Source: Cepaea nemoralis (Eukaryota; Mollusca; Gastropoda; Stylommatophora; Helicidae). From it: DNA of 64,000 nucleotides. The DNA lies in contig JACEFZ010014474.1 in NCBI GenBank assembly GCA_014155875.1, positions 1 through 64,000 of the forward strand. The letters are read 5' to 3'. The notes beneath the pieces were generated by a model. It was not told where the DNA came from. It saw only the letters and a program-made list of their open reading frames with translations, and ran no database searches. The position numbers and the translations under genes are program-made. This document shows positions 11,763-23,539 of this stretch, in pieces; within the stretch, counting starts at the first letter, position 1, and the number at the start of each line of letters is the position of its first letter.

Positions 11763-12440
11763 TTTCATGGAGAACATGGCAATCCATTCTCTGCATGTCT
11801 CCATTCTCTTTCTACCTGTCTTTCAATGTCTGCATTCTCTGTCTACCTGTCTTGCAACTGCCTGTCTTGTGTCTGCCTGTCTTGTGTCTGCCAGTTCTCG
11901 TATCTTAGAATGTCTCTCTTCTCTGTCTGAACATGGCAATCCATTCTCTGCATGTCTATATTGCACCTTGCAATGTATCCATTCTCTTTCTACCTGTCTT
12001 TCAATGTCTGCATTTTCTGTCTACCTGTCTTGCAACTGCCTGTCTTGTGTCTGCCAGTTCTCGTATCTTAGAATGTCTCTCTTCTCTGTCTGAACATGGC
12101 AATCCATTCTCTGCATGTCTATATTGCACCTTGCAATGTATCCATTCTCTTTCTACCTGTCTTTCAATGTCTGCATTCTCTGTCTACCTGTCTTGCAACT
12201 GCCTGTCTTGTGTCTGCCAGTTCTCGTATCTTAGAATGTCTCTCTTCTCTGTCTGAACATGGCAATCCATTCTCTGCATGTCTATATTGCACCTTGCAAT
12301 GTATCCATTCTCTTCCTACCTGTCTTTCAATGTCTGCATTCTCTGTCTACCTGTCTTGCAACTGCCTGTCTTGTGTCTGCCTGTCTTGTGTCTGCCAGTT
12401 CTCGTATCTTAGAATGTCTCTCTTCTCTGTCTGCCTCTCG
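11763..12440. repeat. 163-bp minisatellite
   Basis: Four copies of a 163-base unit, successive starts near 11767, 11933, 12096 and 12259. The unit contains tgaacatggcaatccattct, gcaccttgcaatgtatcc and tgccagttctcgtatcttag. The first and last copies differ by an extra gtcttgtgtctgcct block. It abuts the next array. Confidence 0.95.
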
Positions 12441-12454
12441 TGCTCCTTGCAAGA

Positions 12455-13895
12455 CCATCCACATACACAACTCAAGACCTTCCACACACAACACACAAGA
12501 CCATCCACACACACCACACAAGACCTTCCACACACAGCACACAAGACCTTCCACACACCCCACACAAGACCTTCCACACACAGCACACAAAACCATCCAC
12601 ACACACCACACATGACCATTCACACACACCACACTTGACCATTCACACACACCACACAAGACCTTCCACACACACCACACAAGACCTTCCACACACAGCA
12701 CACAAGACCTTCCACACACAGCACACAAGACCTTCCACACACACCACACTTGACCATTCACACACACCACACAAGACCTTCCACACACAACACACATGAC
12801 CATTCACACACACCACACTTGACCATTCACACACACCACACAAGACCTTCCACACACACCACACAAGACCTTCCACACACACCACACAAGACCTTCCACA
12901 CACACCACACAAGACCTTCCACACACACCACACTTGACCATTCACACACACCACACAAGACCTTCCACACACACCACACAAGACCTTCCACACACACCAC
13001 ACAAGACCTTCCACACACAGCACACAAGACCTTCCACACACACCACACAAGACCTTCCACACACACCACACAAGACCTTCCACACACAGCACACAAGACC
13101 TTCCACACACAGCACACAAGACCATTCACACACACCACACATGACCATTCACACACACCACAGTAGACCATCCACACACACCACACAAGGACCTTCCACA
13201 CACAGCACACAAGACCTTCCACACACACCACACAAGACCTTTCCACACACACCACACAAGACCTTCCACACACACCACACAAGACCTTCCACACACAGCA
13301 CACAAGACCATTCACACACACCACACATGACCATTCACACACACCACAGTAGACCATCCACACACACCACACAAGACCTTCCACACATAGCACACAAGAC
13401 CTTCCACACACACCACACAAGACCTTCCACACACACCACACAAGACCTTCCACACACAGCACACAAGACCTTCCACACACAGCACACAAGACCATTCACA
13501 CACACCACACATGACCATTCACACACACCACAGTAGACCATCCACACACACCACACAAGACCTTCCACACACAGCACACAAGACCTTCCACACACACCAC
13601 ACAAGACCTTCCACACACAGCACACAAGACCTTCCACACACAGCACACAAGACCTTCCACACACAGCACACAAGACCATTCACACACACCACACATGACC
13701 ATTCACACACACCACAGTAGACCATCCACACACACCACAGTAGACCATCCACACACACCACACAAGACCTTCCACACAAGACCTTCCACACACAGCACAC
13801 AAGACCTTCCACACACAGCACACAAGACCATTCACACACACCACACATGACCATTCACACACACCACAGTAGACCATCCACACACAGCACACAAA
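12455..13895. repeat. 23-bp minisatellite
   Basis: About 62 copies of a 23-base unit, acaagaccttccacacacac plus cac. Variant blocks (catgaccattcacac, cagtagaccatccac, agcacac) recur in the same order every 160-190 bases in the right half, indicating higher-order duplication. The Cys/Val/Trp and His/Thr open frames on both strands are artefacts. Confidence 0.97.
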
Positions 13896-14349
13896 ACAAT
13901 GAAAGGTCATGAACATAAGTTGAAGTTCATTGCATGTCCTTCACAAGACGTTACAATCCACTGAACATGTATTGACTGTGATTTACTCGGCAATTTTAGT
14001 TCAGCTGTTTGGACTATTCTTTATATCATATTAAATCACATCAGACTCTTTTCGACTCTGTTTTTACCTATCCAAAAACAAATACACTTAAGACTTACTA
14101 AGTACTGACCTTTGACTTACTAAGTACTGACCTTTGCCTTCAGGCAGTATGATTGCATCATGTACATCTCAGCTGTATCAACTATTCTTGATCACACTTT
14201 GAGCACACCAATAAAAATGTTTATGCCTTGCGTACACTCATATAATTCTCACATCTTAATTACACTGATTTCATACACACTGATTCCACTGATATAATTC
14301 TGTCACCTTGATATGATTTTCACACCTTGCAACAATTAGTAGGTCAGTA

Positions 14350-14480
14350 TGGCCATATGGATAAGAAAGAGTGTTCTTAAACATTCGGTGTGCTGGTGCC
14401 CTGGTAAGGGATTCAACCCCTACACTGGACAGTTGGACTAAAATGTTGACTTGTGTCCTTGACTTGGGGACGTAAATTAC
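14350..14480 (+). repeat. tRNA-like SINE fragment
   Basis: Contains tatggccatatggataag (A-box-like) and agggattcaacccctac (B-box-like) at tRNA spacing. The body past 14480 is not matched elsewhere in the window. Confidence 0.5.
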
Positions 14481-14639
14481 AAGTATCTCTGAAGACAGAG
14501 TGGGTTCGCCTGATGGTGAGGGACACTGTTAATAGGGAACGCTAATCCAATGCAAAATTAAATTCAGCTACTATTAAAAGTAGTGTGGATGGACTACGCT
14601 TGAGTTCAAAATGAGTGAGCGCCAAAAAAAAATAATTAA

Positions 14640-14880
14640 TTCTCACACTTCCTGTACACTTACATACATTCTCACATCTTGAGAGATAAACATTCTTACA
14701 TCTTGTGGAAAATGATAAACATTTTTTGCACCTTGTGTGCACTGACATACATTCTCATACATTATGTACACAGATATATACTTTCTCATACCTTGTGTAC
14801 ACTGACATAAATTCTCATACCTTGTGGACAATGACAAACATTCTCACACTTTGCGTACACTGATATACATACTAAACTGT
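14640..14880. repeat. Degenerate minisatellite of about 29 bp
   Basis: Roughly eight loose copies built on ttctcataccttgtgtacactgacataca, becoming irregular at both ends. Confidence 0.85.
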
Positions 14881-15154
14881 CACATTTCTTTTGTTGTATT
14901 ATTCACATGCAGTTTCATACTGTAAAATGTATAATTATCATCTTTGTGTGATGTGGTGTTGTTTTCTTTCTAATGATAATCAATGTTGTTTTTCTTTAGT
15001 GTTTATTTTTCAAAGCAAAGTTCATAAACAGAGAAAAGTCTTATTGTTATGAGATTGATCATGATTAATAAAATATGCAATATTGTGTGTCAAGGAAACA
15101 AGCACATTATAAATATTATCATGAATGTTTGTGGGCATGATGCAGGTGTTTTAG

Positions 15155-15291
15155 CCGCAGTAAATGAGGTTGCTGTGACACTGAACACACTGAAGCAACT
15201 CTTCTGTAATGAAAACATTGCGGGAAAGCAGGAAAATCAGCTCAGGGAAGTCCACCAATGGGCCATCTCCTCACTCAAGAATTCTCAAAAG
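15155..15291 (+). CDS. Gene A exon 3
   Basis: Reads AVNEVAVTLNTLKQLFCNEN...WAISSLKNSQK and ends AAG|gttagc in phase 0. Three AGs in the same phase could be the acceptor (before 15146, 15155 or 15161), so the first few residues are uncertain (VLAAVNEV, AVNEV or VNEV). All need one base from exon 2. The segment is predicted helical and carries no recognised domain. Confidence 0.65.
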
Positions 15292-15356
15292 GTTAGCATG
15301 ACTAGAAATTACTTGACTTGTGGAGAGGTAAAACTAGCTGCTAGCTAGTCGTAGAC

Positions 15357-15600
15357 ATGCTTGCTTACTTCATATACATCTTTACACATTTTATATACAT
15401 GTTTACTCACTTCATACATATATTTACTCACTTCATACATATATTTTCTCACTTTACACATATGTTTACTCACTTCATACATATATTTACTCACTTTATA
15501 CACATGTTTGACACATTTCATATGATTACTTACTCACTTTATCCACGTGTTTACTTACTTTATACACATATTTACTCACTTCATGCACACAATTACTCTT
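15357..15600. repeat. 21-bp minisatellite
   Basis: About ten copies of tttactcacttcatacata plus one base, with deletions. It begins about 65 bases after exon 3. Confidence 0.9.
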
Positions 15601-15669
15601 TGATAATAATGTCACACAATTTAGTTTTTATCTTGCCCAAATATATAAAACCAACATTACATATACATG

Positions 15670-15825
15670 CACCGGCATGCACGGCATGCGCACACACACA
15701 CATGCATGCACCCACTCACCCACACAGACACACACACAGATACACTCATACAAACACAGAGACACACACACAGACACAGACACCCACACACAGACACAGA
15801 CACCCACACACACACGTGCACATGA
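15670..15825. repeat. CA-rich simple repeat
   Basis: Imperfect (CA)n with cacagaca and cacccaca variants. Confidence 0.9.
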
Positions 15826-15949
15826 ATGTATATGTATATTCAAGAGAAGTCATAAAAGACAGGAATTAATGCTTCCCTATTACATCTCCCTCGATGGTTA
15901 TCTTTTAGCGCGTGAACAATGCAGAAGAACAGATAGACTATCATGGTCT

Positions 15950-16155
15950 AAAGAGAGAATATGGCAGCAGGAGGTGGTCAGAGGATTTGGTCGACTGTCG
16001 TAACTAAGAGGTAAAGCAAGACGGACATATAGTCATATTGTAATGGGCACCATTAGTATTGGGACTCTATGCTGGCTGTTGAAGATGATGACTGAGCACT
16101 TAAGTGAATTCCCCAGCTGCAATGACATCAATTCTTAACTCAACTCAATCCATTC
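15950..16155 (+). repeat. Dispersed repeat G
   Basis: Shares with 20515-20690 the word order ggcagcaggaggtgg / attgggactctatgctggct / gttgaagatga and a ctcaactcaa 3' end. Part of it is seen reversed near 40700-40830. Probably a SINE; no promoter boxes were found. Confidence 0.55.
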
Positions 16156-16324
16156 ATATCTTTTTACATGGCTAAAATATGAAATTGTCCTCTAAGGTTA
16201 TTTGTCCTAACAACCAATCTTCTTCAATATTGCTATGATTATGACTGTCACATACAACATTCTGCTAACAACCAACTTCTTCAACATGACTACGATAGTG
16301 ACTGTCACATACAACATTCTGTAG

Positions 16325-16521
16325 AACCTGGAACCATATGCTTATGATTCTGCTGACCGGATCAAGCAGTTCGGTGACACGTTGGGAGTAACTGACAGGT
16401 ACACTGGCTATCGTCAAAACCTAACTCGTGCAACTCGCGACCCATTCAGGATGCAGACTACAGTGGATGGACAAGGCTGGAGAGCTCGGCCTCATGAACA
16501 AGTTGACGAGATCGCACGCTA
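16325..16521 (+). CDS. Gene A exon 4
   Basis: Follows ...cattctgtag and reads NLEPYAYDSADRIKQFGDTL... to ...RARPHEQVDEIAR, ending in TA|gtaagt (phase 2, strong donor). It holds clustered Arg and polar residues around RQNLTRATRDPFRM. An internal gtacac near 16401 could be a weaker donor, but the frame stays open beyond it. Confidence 0.72.
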
Positions 16522-16649
16522 GTAAGTTTCTCTTGATAAAATCAGACTTTAGGAATAGCATAGTAGTTTTATCTTTATTAATAATATTAGTTATTATTAT
16601 CTTTATTAATAATTAATAATAATCTTTAAATTATCTTTATTATCATGTA

Positions 16650-16895
16650 GCCGGTGCTGTGGCAAAGTGGTTATTAATGCAATTCGCAATCCTGCATGCC
16701 ATGTTCGAAACACAGTCACAGGTGATTTGGAAGCAGACCGCCGTGCGCTGGTTTTCATACAGGGGTATGAGTGCTGGTCATTCAGAAAGCAATAGCAAAC
16801 TACTGAATGTAAACTTGTCAAGAAATCACAAACAGCCACATAAAAATGCTGAGAATGACTGCGATGTCCTTGAAAAGGATATGCAACTAAGGTTT
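16650..16895 (+). repeat. tRNA-derived SINE, family B
   Basis: The best-preserved copy. A box tgtggcaaagtggttat, B box catgttcgaaacac, body ttggaagcagaccgc and gctggtcattcagaaagc, 3' end gactgcgatgtccttgaaaa. It lies in intron 4 of gene A. Confidence 0.82.
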
Positions 16896-17111
16896 TATTA
16901 TCATGTGCTTTCCCTTTCCCTTTATGGTGGGTGACAAGCACGAAAATTGCGTTGCGTACGTTAGAAATCCATCATCAGTTGGAAATCACAAAAAAGCAGG
17001 ACAATTAGACTAAATTTCTAAACTATAAAAGCTACACACAAAAAAGCAAGAATTTCATTGTAACTTACAACCCCAACCCCCTCCTCCATGCCCTCCCATC
17101 GTCGCACCTGT

Positions 17112-17350
17112 ATAGCCACTAAAAAGTTAGTTGCATATCCTTTACAGGATGTCACAGTCTACCCTAGCATTATTTGTGCTGTTTGGGGTTTCTTGGCGAG
17201 TTTGCGTTCAGTGGTCTACCATTGCTTTCTGAGTGTCCGACACTCATACCATTATATGATGACCAATGCAGGGTGGTCTGCACTGAGGTCGCCTGCAGCT
17301 GTGTTTCGATCGTGGGATGCAGAATTGTGAACTGCATCCGCGTCACCTTC
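17112..17350 (-). repeat. tRNA-derived SINE, family B, minus orientation
   Basis: The complement carries the same markers as the copy at 16650 (cgatcgaaacacagc, aatggtagaccactga, gactgtgacatcctgtaaag). The two copies face each other tail to tail about 220 bases apart and could form a foldback RNA in the intron. Confidence 0.8.
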
Positions 17351-17439
17351 ACCACAGAGCACTAATCCCTATTTTACCTTTCGCTCACCCGCTTATGGAG
17401 CGCTTATGGAAATGTCCCAAATGCTGTGATGTCGGTTTC

Positions 17440-17466
17440 TAAATCAATCAATCAATCAATCAATCA
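17440..17466. repeat. (AATC)n microsatellite
   Basis: A short aatcaatcaatc run at the end of a piece related to repeat G (ctgtgatgtcggtttc). Confidence 0.8.
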
Positions 17467-18165
17467 ATTGCTCACCCGCCAGGTGGCTTAGCCAATCCCT
17501 GAGCTTCTGGCGTTATTGACCTTTGGTCCACTGATCACACATCCCGTCCATACCATCCACTGATAGTCGTCTAACGCAATGTTCGCTCAAGACATATTCA
17601 GGCAAACAAGGATACAGATAAATAACCTTTATATTTTCATGTAGTGTTTTTCATAAAGTTGTGTCGGTTTGTTTTATTCTGTGCTGACGAAGGCTTTAGC
17701 CGCCACGTCCATTTTCTTTCATCCTGTTCTAGTCAAGCTCACAATCTACTTCTCGTTGTTTGGTGATTTATTCATTGCCACAAAAAAAGCAGGACAATTA
17801 GAATAAATTTCAAAATTACCAAAGCTACCCACAAAAAGAATATTTATGATAGATTATTATATTCCACATGATATTCTTCATTTAATAAACTACAGTTGTG
17901 TAAGAAAACAAATCAGGTGACAGTACTCATTCTTGTCTTACACCCTTCTGCATACACTGAAATATTCCTAAAGGGTTGTCATTTCTTAAGGCTGCTGTTT
18001 GCTACAAATACGTGTATTTCTTGGTCTATCGATTCATTATTTTCCAGTAATTTGCCCTTTAGTAATCTCTTTCTTGGAAGGCAAGGAGAAACCACCACAC
18101 TTTTTCCAAGTTTGAAGCCATAAAGTACTAAAGTCGAGAGGGCCCACTTCATTGCTCTGTGTTTA
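17467..18165. other. No gene seen
   Basis: Intron 4 of gene A. No recognised repeat or open frame of note. Confidence 0.4.
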
Positions 18166-18169
18166 CTAG

Positions 18170-18370
18170 CTCCGCCTCTCTATTTCGAATGGCAAGCCAC
18201 TTACTGGGAGCATCACACAAAACACAAACTCCATAGCTCCAGCAATGATCCCGGGAGTCTCCAGAAAACTTGCACTCATGTCTGATTGACACAGTCTGCA
18301 GAATGAGCCCACAATCTTTATAGTGTGAGTCAGACAGCATAACCATTTTGCCACGGACGACCACTCTATA
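18170..18370 (-). repeat. Possible tRNA-like SINE remnant
   Basis: On the minus strand, ccgtggcaaaatggttatgc resembles an A box and gattgtgggctcattct a weak B box. There is no second copy in the window to confirm it, so confidence is low. Confidence 0.3.
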
Positions 18371-19119
18371 GAAGCTATGAAGATTTCTTCCATGATGCCA
18401 TTGATCAAAAGAGTACAATGATGTATCGTTTCTGTGTTGTATCCAGAGCTCTCTGCACGTTTATGATTTAGCCAGGCTTCTTTAGTTACATTTTATTTTT
18501 CAATAATTTATTTATGTAGTCCATCATTTTCTGCTTTATTTTGTTGTTTCATTCTTCTTGTATCCATTATTTATACCATTTCATTCGTCATCCATTTCTT
18601 TTTTATTTACAGTAGAACGTTATAAATTATCCCCTCGAAATGTTTTCATTTATAGTGAGAAAAAATGACTGTAGTTCTTACTAACTATAAAGTTATACCT
18701 TAGACTGTCAAGTGTAGCCATGTCTTTGGGGCGCTTACAGCTTCTCCGCTAGTTAGACTGTCAACTTGGGCTGTTTTACAGGTGTAAAAGCTTCTCTTCT
18801 GCTTTGGCTGTCAAATGTGACGTTTGGGTTTCATCTTCCAGAACTGAAGAGCTAAACATGATATACATGGACTGAATGGATATGCTGTTTGGGTCATGCT
18901 GGAGTGCGAGGTAATGAACCAGCAGATCCATGATATCAAGAGTTGTAGTTGGAGCACTCATTATTAAGTATGGTCCTTTCCAGGAGGGACATGTGAAGGA
19001 TAATTCAGCATGTTTACAACCAGTGTGTTACTGGAGAGATCAGCATCTGCATCTTATTTCATTCCTGTGGGAGACAGAGCATTTGTGTGCTTGCCCAGGG
19101 TGAACACTACGATGTCGAT

Positions 19120-19335
19120 TCTACATGAACCTAAATGTAAATGATGTATTTTGTATGACAACTGGAAAGATTTGTGACAAGAGAGATAGAGGAAGACAGC
19201 AAGAGAAAATTCTGGACAGTCTTATGTCATGGCACGGAAGGTTTGTCAAAAAGGGAGAACTGATCCAAGCCATTGAAGATGGCAATTTATTCAGAAGCAT
19301 GATTGGCCATGCCAGTCGACAAGGCACTTGATGAT
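19120..19335 (+). pseudogene. Non-LTR retroelement 3' coding end (RTE-like)
   Basis: The frame reads DKRDRGRQQEKILDSLMSWHG, the basic tail followed by SLTSWHG that closes many invertebrate endonuclease-reverse transcriptase ORFs. A sister fragment with LDSLTSWHGGTSVSEIIDST lies at 39390-39575. It is only the last 60 or so residues. Confidence 0.6.
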
Positions 19336-19416
19336 GATAATGGTAGTTTGTAATAAGCTGATTTGTTACAATACACCCTAAAACCACAATCTATCCCACT
19401 CCTCAGCCGCTGGTAG

Positions 19417-19577
19417 TCCAACCCTGGAACAACATACTGAGAACAGAACGGTGCAGTTTGTCGGAGAACCCTCATCGGAGTTTAGTGAGTTTGGTGGGGT
19501 TCCTCCAGCCAATATTGGAGTTCTGAAGAAACAAATTAGATACGGCATGACTAACCCACCTATGAGAGTGACTCGAG
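19417..19577 (+). CDS. Gene A exon 5
   Basis: Follows ...ccgctggtag, and its first base completes the Tyr codon begun in exon 4 (TA+T). It reads PTLEQHTENRTVQFVGEPSS...IRYGMTNPPMRVTR and ends CGA G|gtatgt (phase 1). The earlier AG at 19406 would not keep phase. The segment has no recognised domain. Confidence 0.72.
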
Positions 19578-19635
19578 GTATGTTTTCATTTGTTCTCTCA
19601 TTCAGCATAACTTGCCTAGTTGTTATCATAGATGT

Positions 19636-19862
19636 ATGCAGTGATACATGCAAGTGTTCATCATATGTTATGTTGTTTTATGTAGTGATACATGCAAGTG
19701 TTCATCATATGTTATGTTGTTTTATGTAGTGATACATGCAAGTGTTCATCAGCTGTTGTGTTGTTCCATGAAGTGATACATGCAAGTGTTCATCAGCTGG
19801 TTTGTTGCTCCATGCAGTGATACATGCAAGTGTTCATCTACTGTTGTGTTGTTCCATGCAGT
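19636..19862. repeat. Minisatellite of about 42 bp
   Basis: Five to six copies of gatacatgcaagtgttcatc plus a variable ttgtgttgttccatgcagt part. It starts about 60 bases downstream of the exon 5 donor. Confidence 0.92.
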
Positions 19863-19879
19863 TGCTACCGTTGTAGCTA

Positions 19880-20490
19880 CTCCCTACCAGTGCTACATCT
19901 GTTAAAACAACCTCCCCAGTGCTACATCTATTAAAACAAACTCCCCAGTGCTACATCTATTAAAACAAACTCCCCAGTGCTACATCTGTTAAAACAACCT
20001 CCCCAGTGCTACATCTATTAAAACAAACTCCCCAGTGCTACATCTGTTAAAACAACCTCCCCAGTGCTACATCTGTTAAAACAACCTCCCCAGTGCTACA
20101 TCTGTTAAAACAACCTCCCCAGTGCTACATCTGTTAAAACAACCTCCCCAGTGCTACATCTATTAAAACAACCTCCCCAGTGCTACATCTATTAAAACAA
20201 CCTCCCCAGTGCTACATCTATTAAAACAAACTCCCCAGTGCTACATCTATTAAAACAAACTCCCCAGTGCTACATCTGTTAAAACAACCTCCCCAGTGCT
20301 ACATCTATTAAAACAACCTCACCAGTGCTACATCTGTTAAAACAAACTCCCCAGTGCTACATCTGTTAAAACAAACTCCCCAGTGCTACATCTGTTAAAA
20401 CAACCTCCCCAGTGCTACATCTGTTAAAACAAACTCCCCAGTGCTACATCTGTTAAAACAAACTCCCCAGTGCTACATCTGTTAAAACAA
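19880..20490. repeat. 29-bp minisatellite
   Basis: About 21 copies of ctccccagtgctacatctgt plus taaaacaac. The two main variants (tctgtt or tctatt; caacct or caaact) alternate in runs, which points to local duplication of blocks. Confidence 0.97.
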
Positions 20491-20514
20491 TGCGTTTTAT
20501 TTATCAAATTATAT

Positions 20515-20690
20515 GGCGAGGGATCGGCAGGGGTGCTGGAAGAATCTCATAACTGAGAAGGAAGATCAGGAGAACTTTCAATAGCGGTGGGAACAATCAG
20601 TAGTATGACTCTTCACTGGCTGTTGAACGAGGGGGCGGAGCGTGTATGGGAATTTCCTGAGTGCAGTGATGTCAGTTCTTAGCTCAACTC
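20515..20690 (+). repeat. Dispersed repeat G, second copy
   Basis: Shares cggcaggggtgctggaaga, atgactcttcactggctgtt and tgatgtcagttcttagctca with 15950-16155. Confidence 0.55.
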
Positions 20691-21660
20691 AACTCTTTAT
20701 TTACAGTTTATATTCATTGCCTGGCTGTTTTGAAACTTGTTGCTGTAAATGGTTGTTCTTGACTAGATCCTATCTTTGCTAGTATGTTTGTCATGTCATT
20801 ACCAGGTATGTTAGAATGATAGGAATCCACTTGATGATTATCCTAGCATTGTGATATGTGGCTATACTGTCAGTAGTTAGTGTTATCTTCCCAACCCAGC
20901 CTGCAGTTAGAGTTGTCTTTCCACATTCAGCTCTATTCTGCCCACTGTTTTCCAGATTCAACAGATTAAACAATGAGTTTGTGAAAATAATGATGTTCTG
21001 GGCCTGAATAGGAAATGCATCAAAAGCAATCTTCATGTGTGATGAAGCTATCTCAGGGCAGTGATTTCTGCCTCATAAATTGAGCACATCTCTCACATGC
21101 TTCAAAGCTTTCCTCTGATGACCCATCTGGATACTGAATGTAAACTCCACGGAGTAGAGGATGTCACAGTATGGTGTCCAGGCTGCTGTTGCCCAGATCA
21201 TCATGGCCATTATCATGCTGCTGGTGGCTTGTTATTTTGGCAACTGGTAGTTCATCAATAGGAGGCAATTTGAACGTGCTTGAAATCCTTCTATATGTTT
21301 CTAGTAGAGATTGTTATGAAGTAGATGCCAGAATCACTACATTCATCCCTCCTGTTGCCTTACAGGACAGGTATGAGATCCTGGTGTTGTTGGTCACACT
21401 GGACAGTGACCAGAGATAGAAGTACAGAATAACATAGACAGTGACCAGAGGCAGATTCAGAGAATAACATAGCCAGTGACCATTATGGAAAATGCATTCC
21501 TCTAGAGAGGAAACAATGTTTTTCAGGGCCTGCAAGTCTGTCATCACAGTCTTAAAGGACAGCTATTTGGTTGGTTGTTGGTTATGAAACATTCGAAGAC
21601 TCAATTTTAATGCTGAAATCTAATGCACTGACATTCAGATCGTTATGACTAGGACATGAG
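20691..21660. other. No gene seen
   Basis: Intron 5 of gene A. Open frames of 70-80 codons on both strands have no splice support or recognisable motif. Confidence 0.4.
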
Positions 21661-21664
21661 ACTC

Positions 21665-22600
21665 TCAGAGTAAGGTTGGGGTGTCGGAGCAAGGTTGGCG
21701 TGTCGGAGCAAGGTCGGGGTATCGAAGCAAGGTCAGGGTGTTGGAGTAAGGTTAGGGTTTTGGAGTAAGGTCAGGGTGTTGGAGCAAGGTCAGGGTGTTG
21801 GAGTAACCTCGGGGTGTCGGAGCAAGGTCAGGGTGTCGGAGCAAGGTCAGGGTGTCGGAGCAAGGTTAGGGTGTTGGAGCAAGGTCTGGGTGTTGGAGCA
21901 AGGTCAGGGTGTCGGAGCAAGGTTAGGGTGTTGGAGCAAGGTCTGGGTGTTGGAGTAAGGTCAGGGTGTTGGAGCAAGGTCAGGGTGTTGGAGTAACCTC
22001 AGGGTGTCGGAGCAAGGTCAGGGTGTCAGAGTAAGGTCTGGGTGTTGGAGTAAGGTCAGGGTGTTGGAGCAAGGTCTGGGTGTTGGAGTAACCTCGGGGT
22101 GTTGGAGCAAGGTCTGGGTGTTGGAGCAAGGTCAGGGTGTCGGAGCAAGGTCAGGGTGTCGGAGCAAGGTTAGGGTGTTGGAGCAAGGTCTGGGTGTTGG
22201 AGTAAGGTCAGGGTGTTGGAGCAAGGTCAGGGTGTTGGAGTAACTTCGGGGTGTTGGAGCAAGGTCAGGGTGTTGGAGTAAGGTCAGGGTGTTGGAGTAA
22301 CCTCGGGGTGTTGGAGTAAGGTCAGGGTGTTGGAGTAACCTCGGGGTGTTGGAGCAAGGTTAGGGTGTTGGAGTAAGGTCAGGGTGTTGGAGCAAGGTCT
22401 GGGTGTTGGAGTAACCTCGGGGTGTCGGAGCAAGGTCAGGGTGTCAGAGTAAGGTCGGGGTGTTGGAGTAAGGTCGGGGTGTTGGAGCAAGATCAGGGTG
22501 TCGGAGCTAGGTCGGGTTGTCACAGTAAGGTTAGGGTGTCTGAGCAAGGTCTGCGTGCTAGAGTAAGGTCGGGATGTTGGAGTAAGGTCAGAGTGGAGAT
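21665..22600. repeat. 19-bp minisatellite
   Basis: About 49 copies of a 19-base unit, gtgttggagcaaggtcagg, with variants gagtaaggtc, gagtaacctcgg and gtcggagc. Frames such as SKVRVLEQGQGVGAR come from three units (57 bases) and are not genes. Confidence 0.97.
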
Positions 22601-22888
22601 TTGTCTCCCAACACAGTACTAAAGTATCATCTCTGCGGAGATTATGATGCACAGCTCTCCTTCCCTTCTCCAAGCTCAGAAACCATTGGAAGATGCAAGA
22701 CCAACACTGCGGGTCCATATCTGCTACTTTAACTTTAAACAGCTTCCCTGAGTATTATTCACAACTCAGCAGATCAGTTTGTATGGGGACCTGAGTCAAA
22801 CTTCATGGATGTGTAGAGTGAATAATTAACCCACATTAACTCTCTCCTGCTGTGTCTCTGACCTGCAGTCAACATTTGATTTGTTTGT

Positions 22889-23249
22889 GTTTACATTTAA
22901 ACATTGGTTATACAATGAAAGGCTCATGTATGTGTGCACTATACAGGTTATCATACCATAGACTCGCTCTACCCAAAGTCCACAGTTTACATCTAAACAT
23001 TGGTTATACAATGAAAGTCTCATGTATGTGTACACTATACAGGTTATCATACCATAGACTCGCTCTACCCAAAGTCCACAGTTTACATCTAAACATTGGT
23101 TATACAATGAAAGTCTCATGTATGTGTACACTATACAGGTTATCATACCATAGACTCGCTCTACCCAAAGTCCACAGTTTACATCTAAACATTGGTTATA
23201 CAATGAAAGGCTCATGTATGTATACATTATACAGGTTACCGTACGATAG
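22889..23249 (+). repeat. 96-bp minisatellite that includes a splice acceptor
   Basis: Four copies exactly 96 bases apart (the word acattggttatacaatgaaa at 22901, 22997, 23093, 23189). Each unit contains gttatcataccatag followed by actcgctctacccaaagtc. In the last copy the same place is the acceptor and first bases of exon 6 (gtacgatag|ACTCTCTC). Thus three upstream copies carry a duplicated acceptor and exon edge. Confidence 0.9.
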
Positions 23250-23437
23250 ACTCTCTCTACCCAAAGTCTACGGTTCCACTGTCCGGTGGTGTCCGTGTGG
23301 GCTCTGGTGTCATGGATGAAGTCAAGACTCTGAATGCACTGAATGCTTGTGACTTTTATGCGAGGGCTGACCGTATTGCTAGCGAGGTGCCAACACCCCA
23401 CAAACAGCCCCACAAGAATATGAGCATACAGGAGCAG
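23250..23437 (+). CDS. Gene A exon 6
   Basis: Starts after ...ccgtacgatag; AC completes the Asp codon left open by exon 5. It reads SLYPKSTVPLSGGVRVGSGV, then MDEVKTLNALNACDFYARAD... to ...HKNMSIQEQ, ending CAG|gtaatc in phase 0. The first ten residues are encoded by the last unit of the 96-bp array, so array changes could alter the protein start of this exon. Confidence 0.72.
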
Positions 23438-23539
23438 GTAATCAAAGCTACATGTAATAATAGCAGTTCTCTTCCTTTGAATCAGTGTTTTATTGCACGA
23501 CAGAAGCACTCAAAGCTTTAACCTTTACTTTACTGATTT

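Noticed and set aside
12327..13916. Many Cys/Val/Trp-rich and His/Thr-rich open frames
   Set aside because: Translations of the 23-bp array in all frames; no start context, splice sites or non-repeat coding sequence.
18149..18418. Minus-strand 89- and 80-codon frames as a gene
   Set aside because: Overlap a tRNA-like SINE remnant, with no splice partner.
21695..22718. Frames such as SKVRVLEQGQGVGAR resembling a repeat protein
   Set aside because: Three units of a 19-bp satellite make 19 codons; no flanking exon structure.
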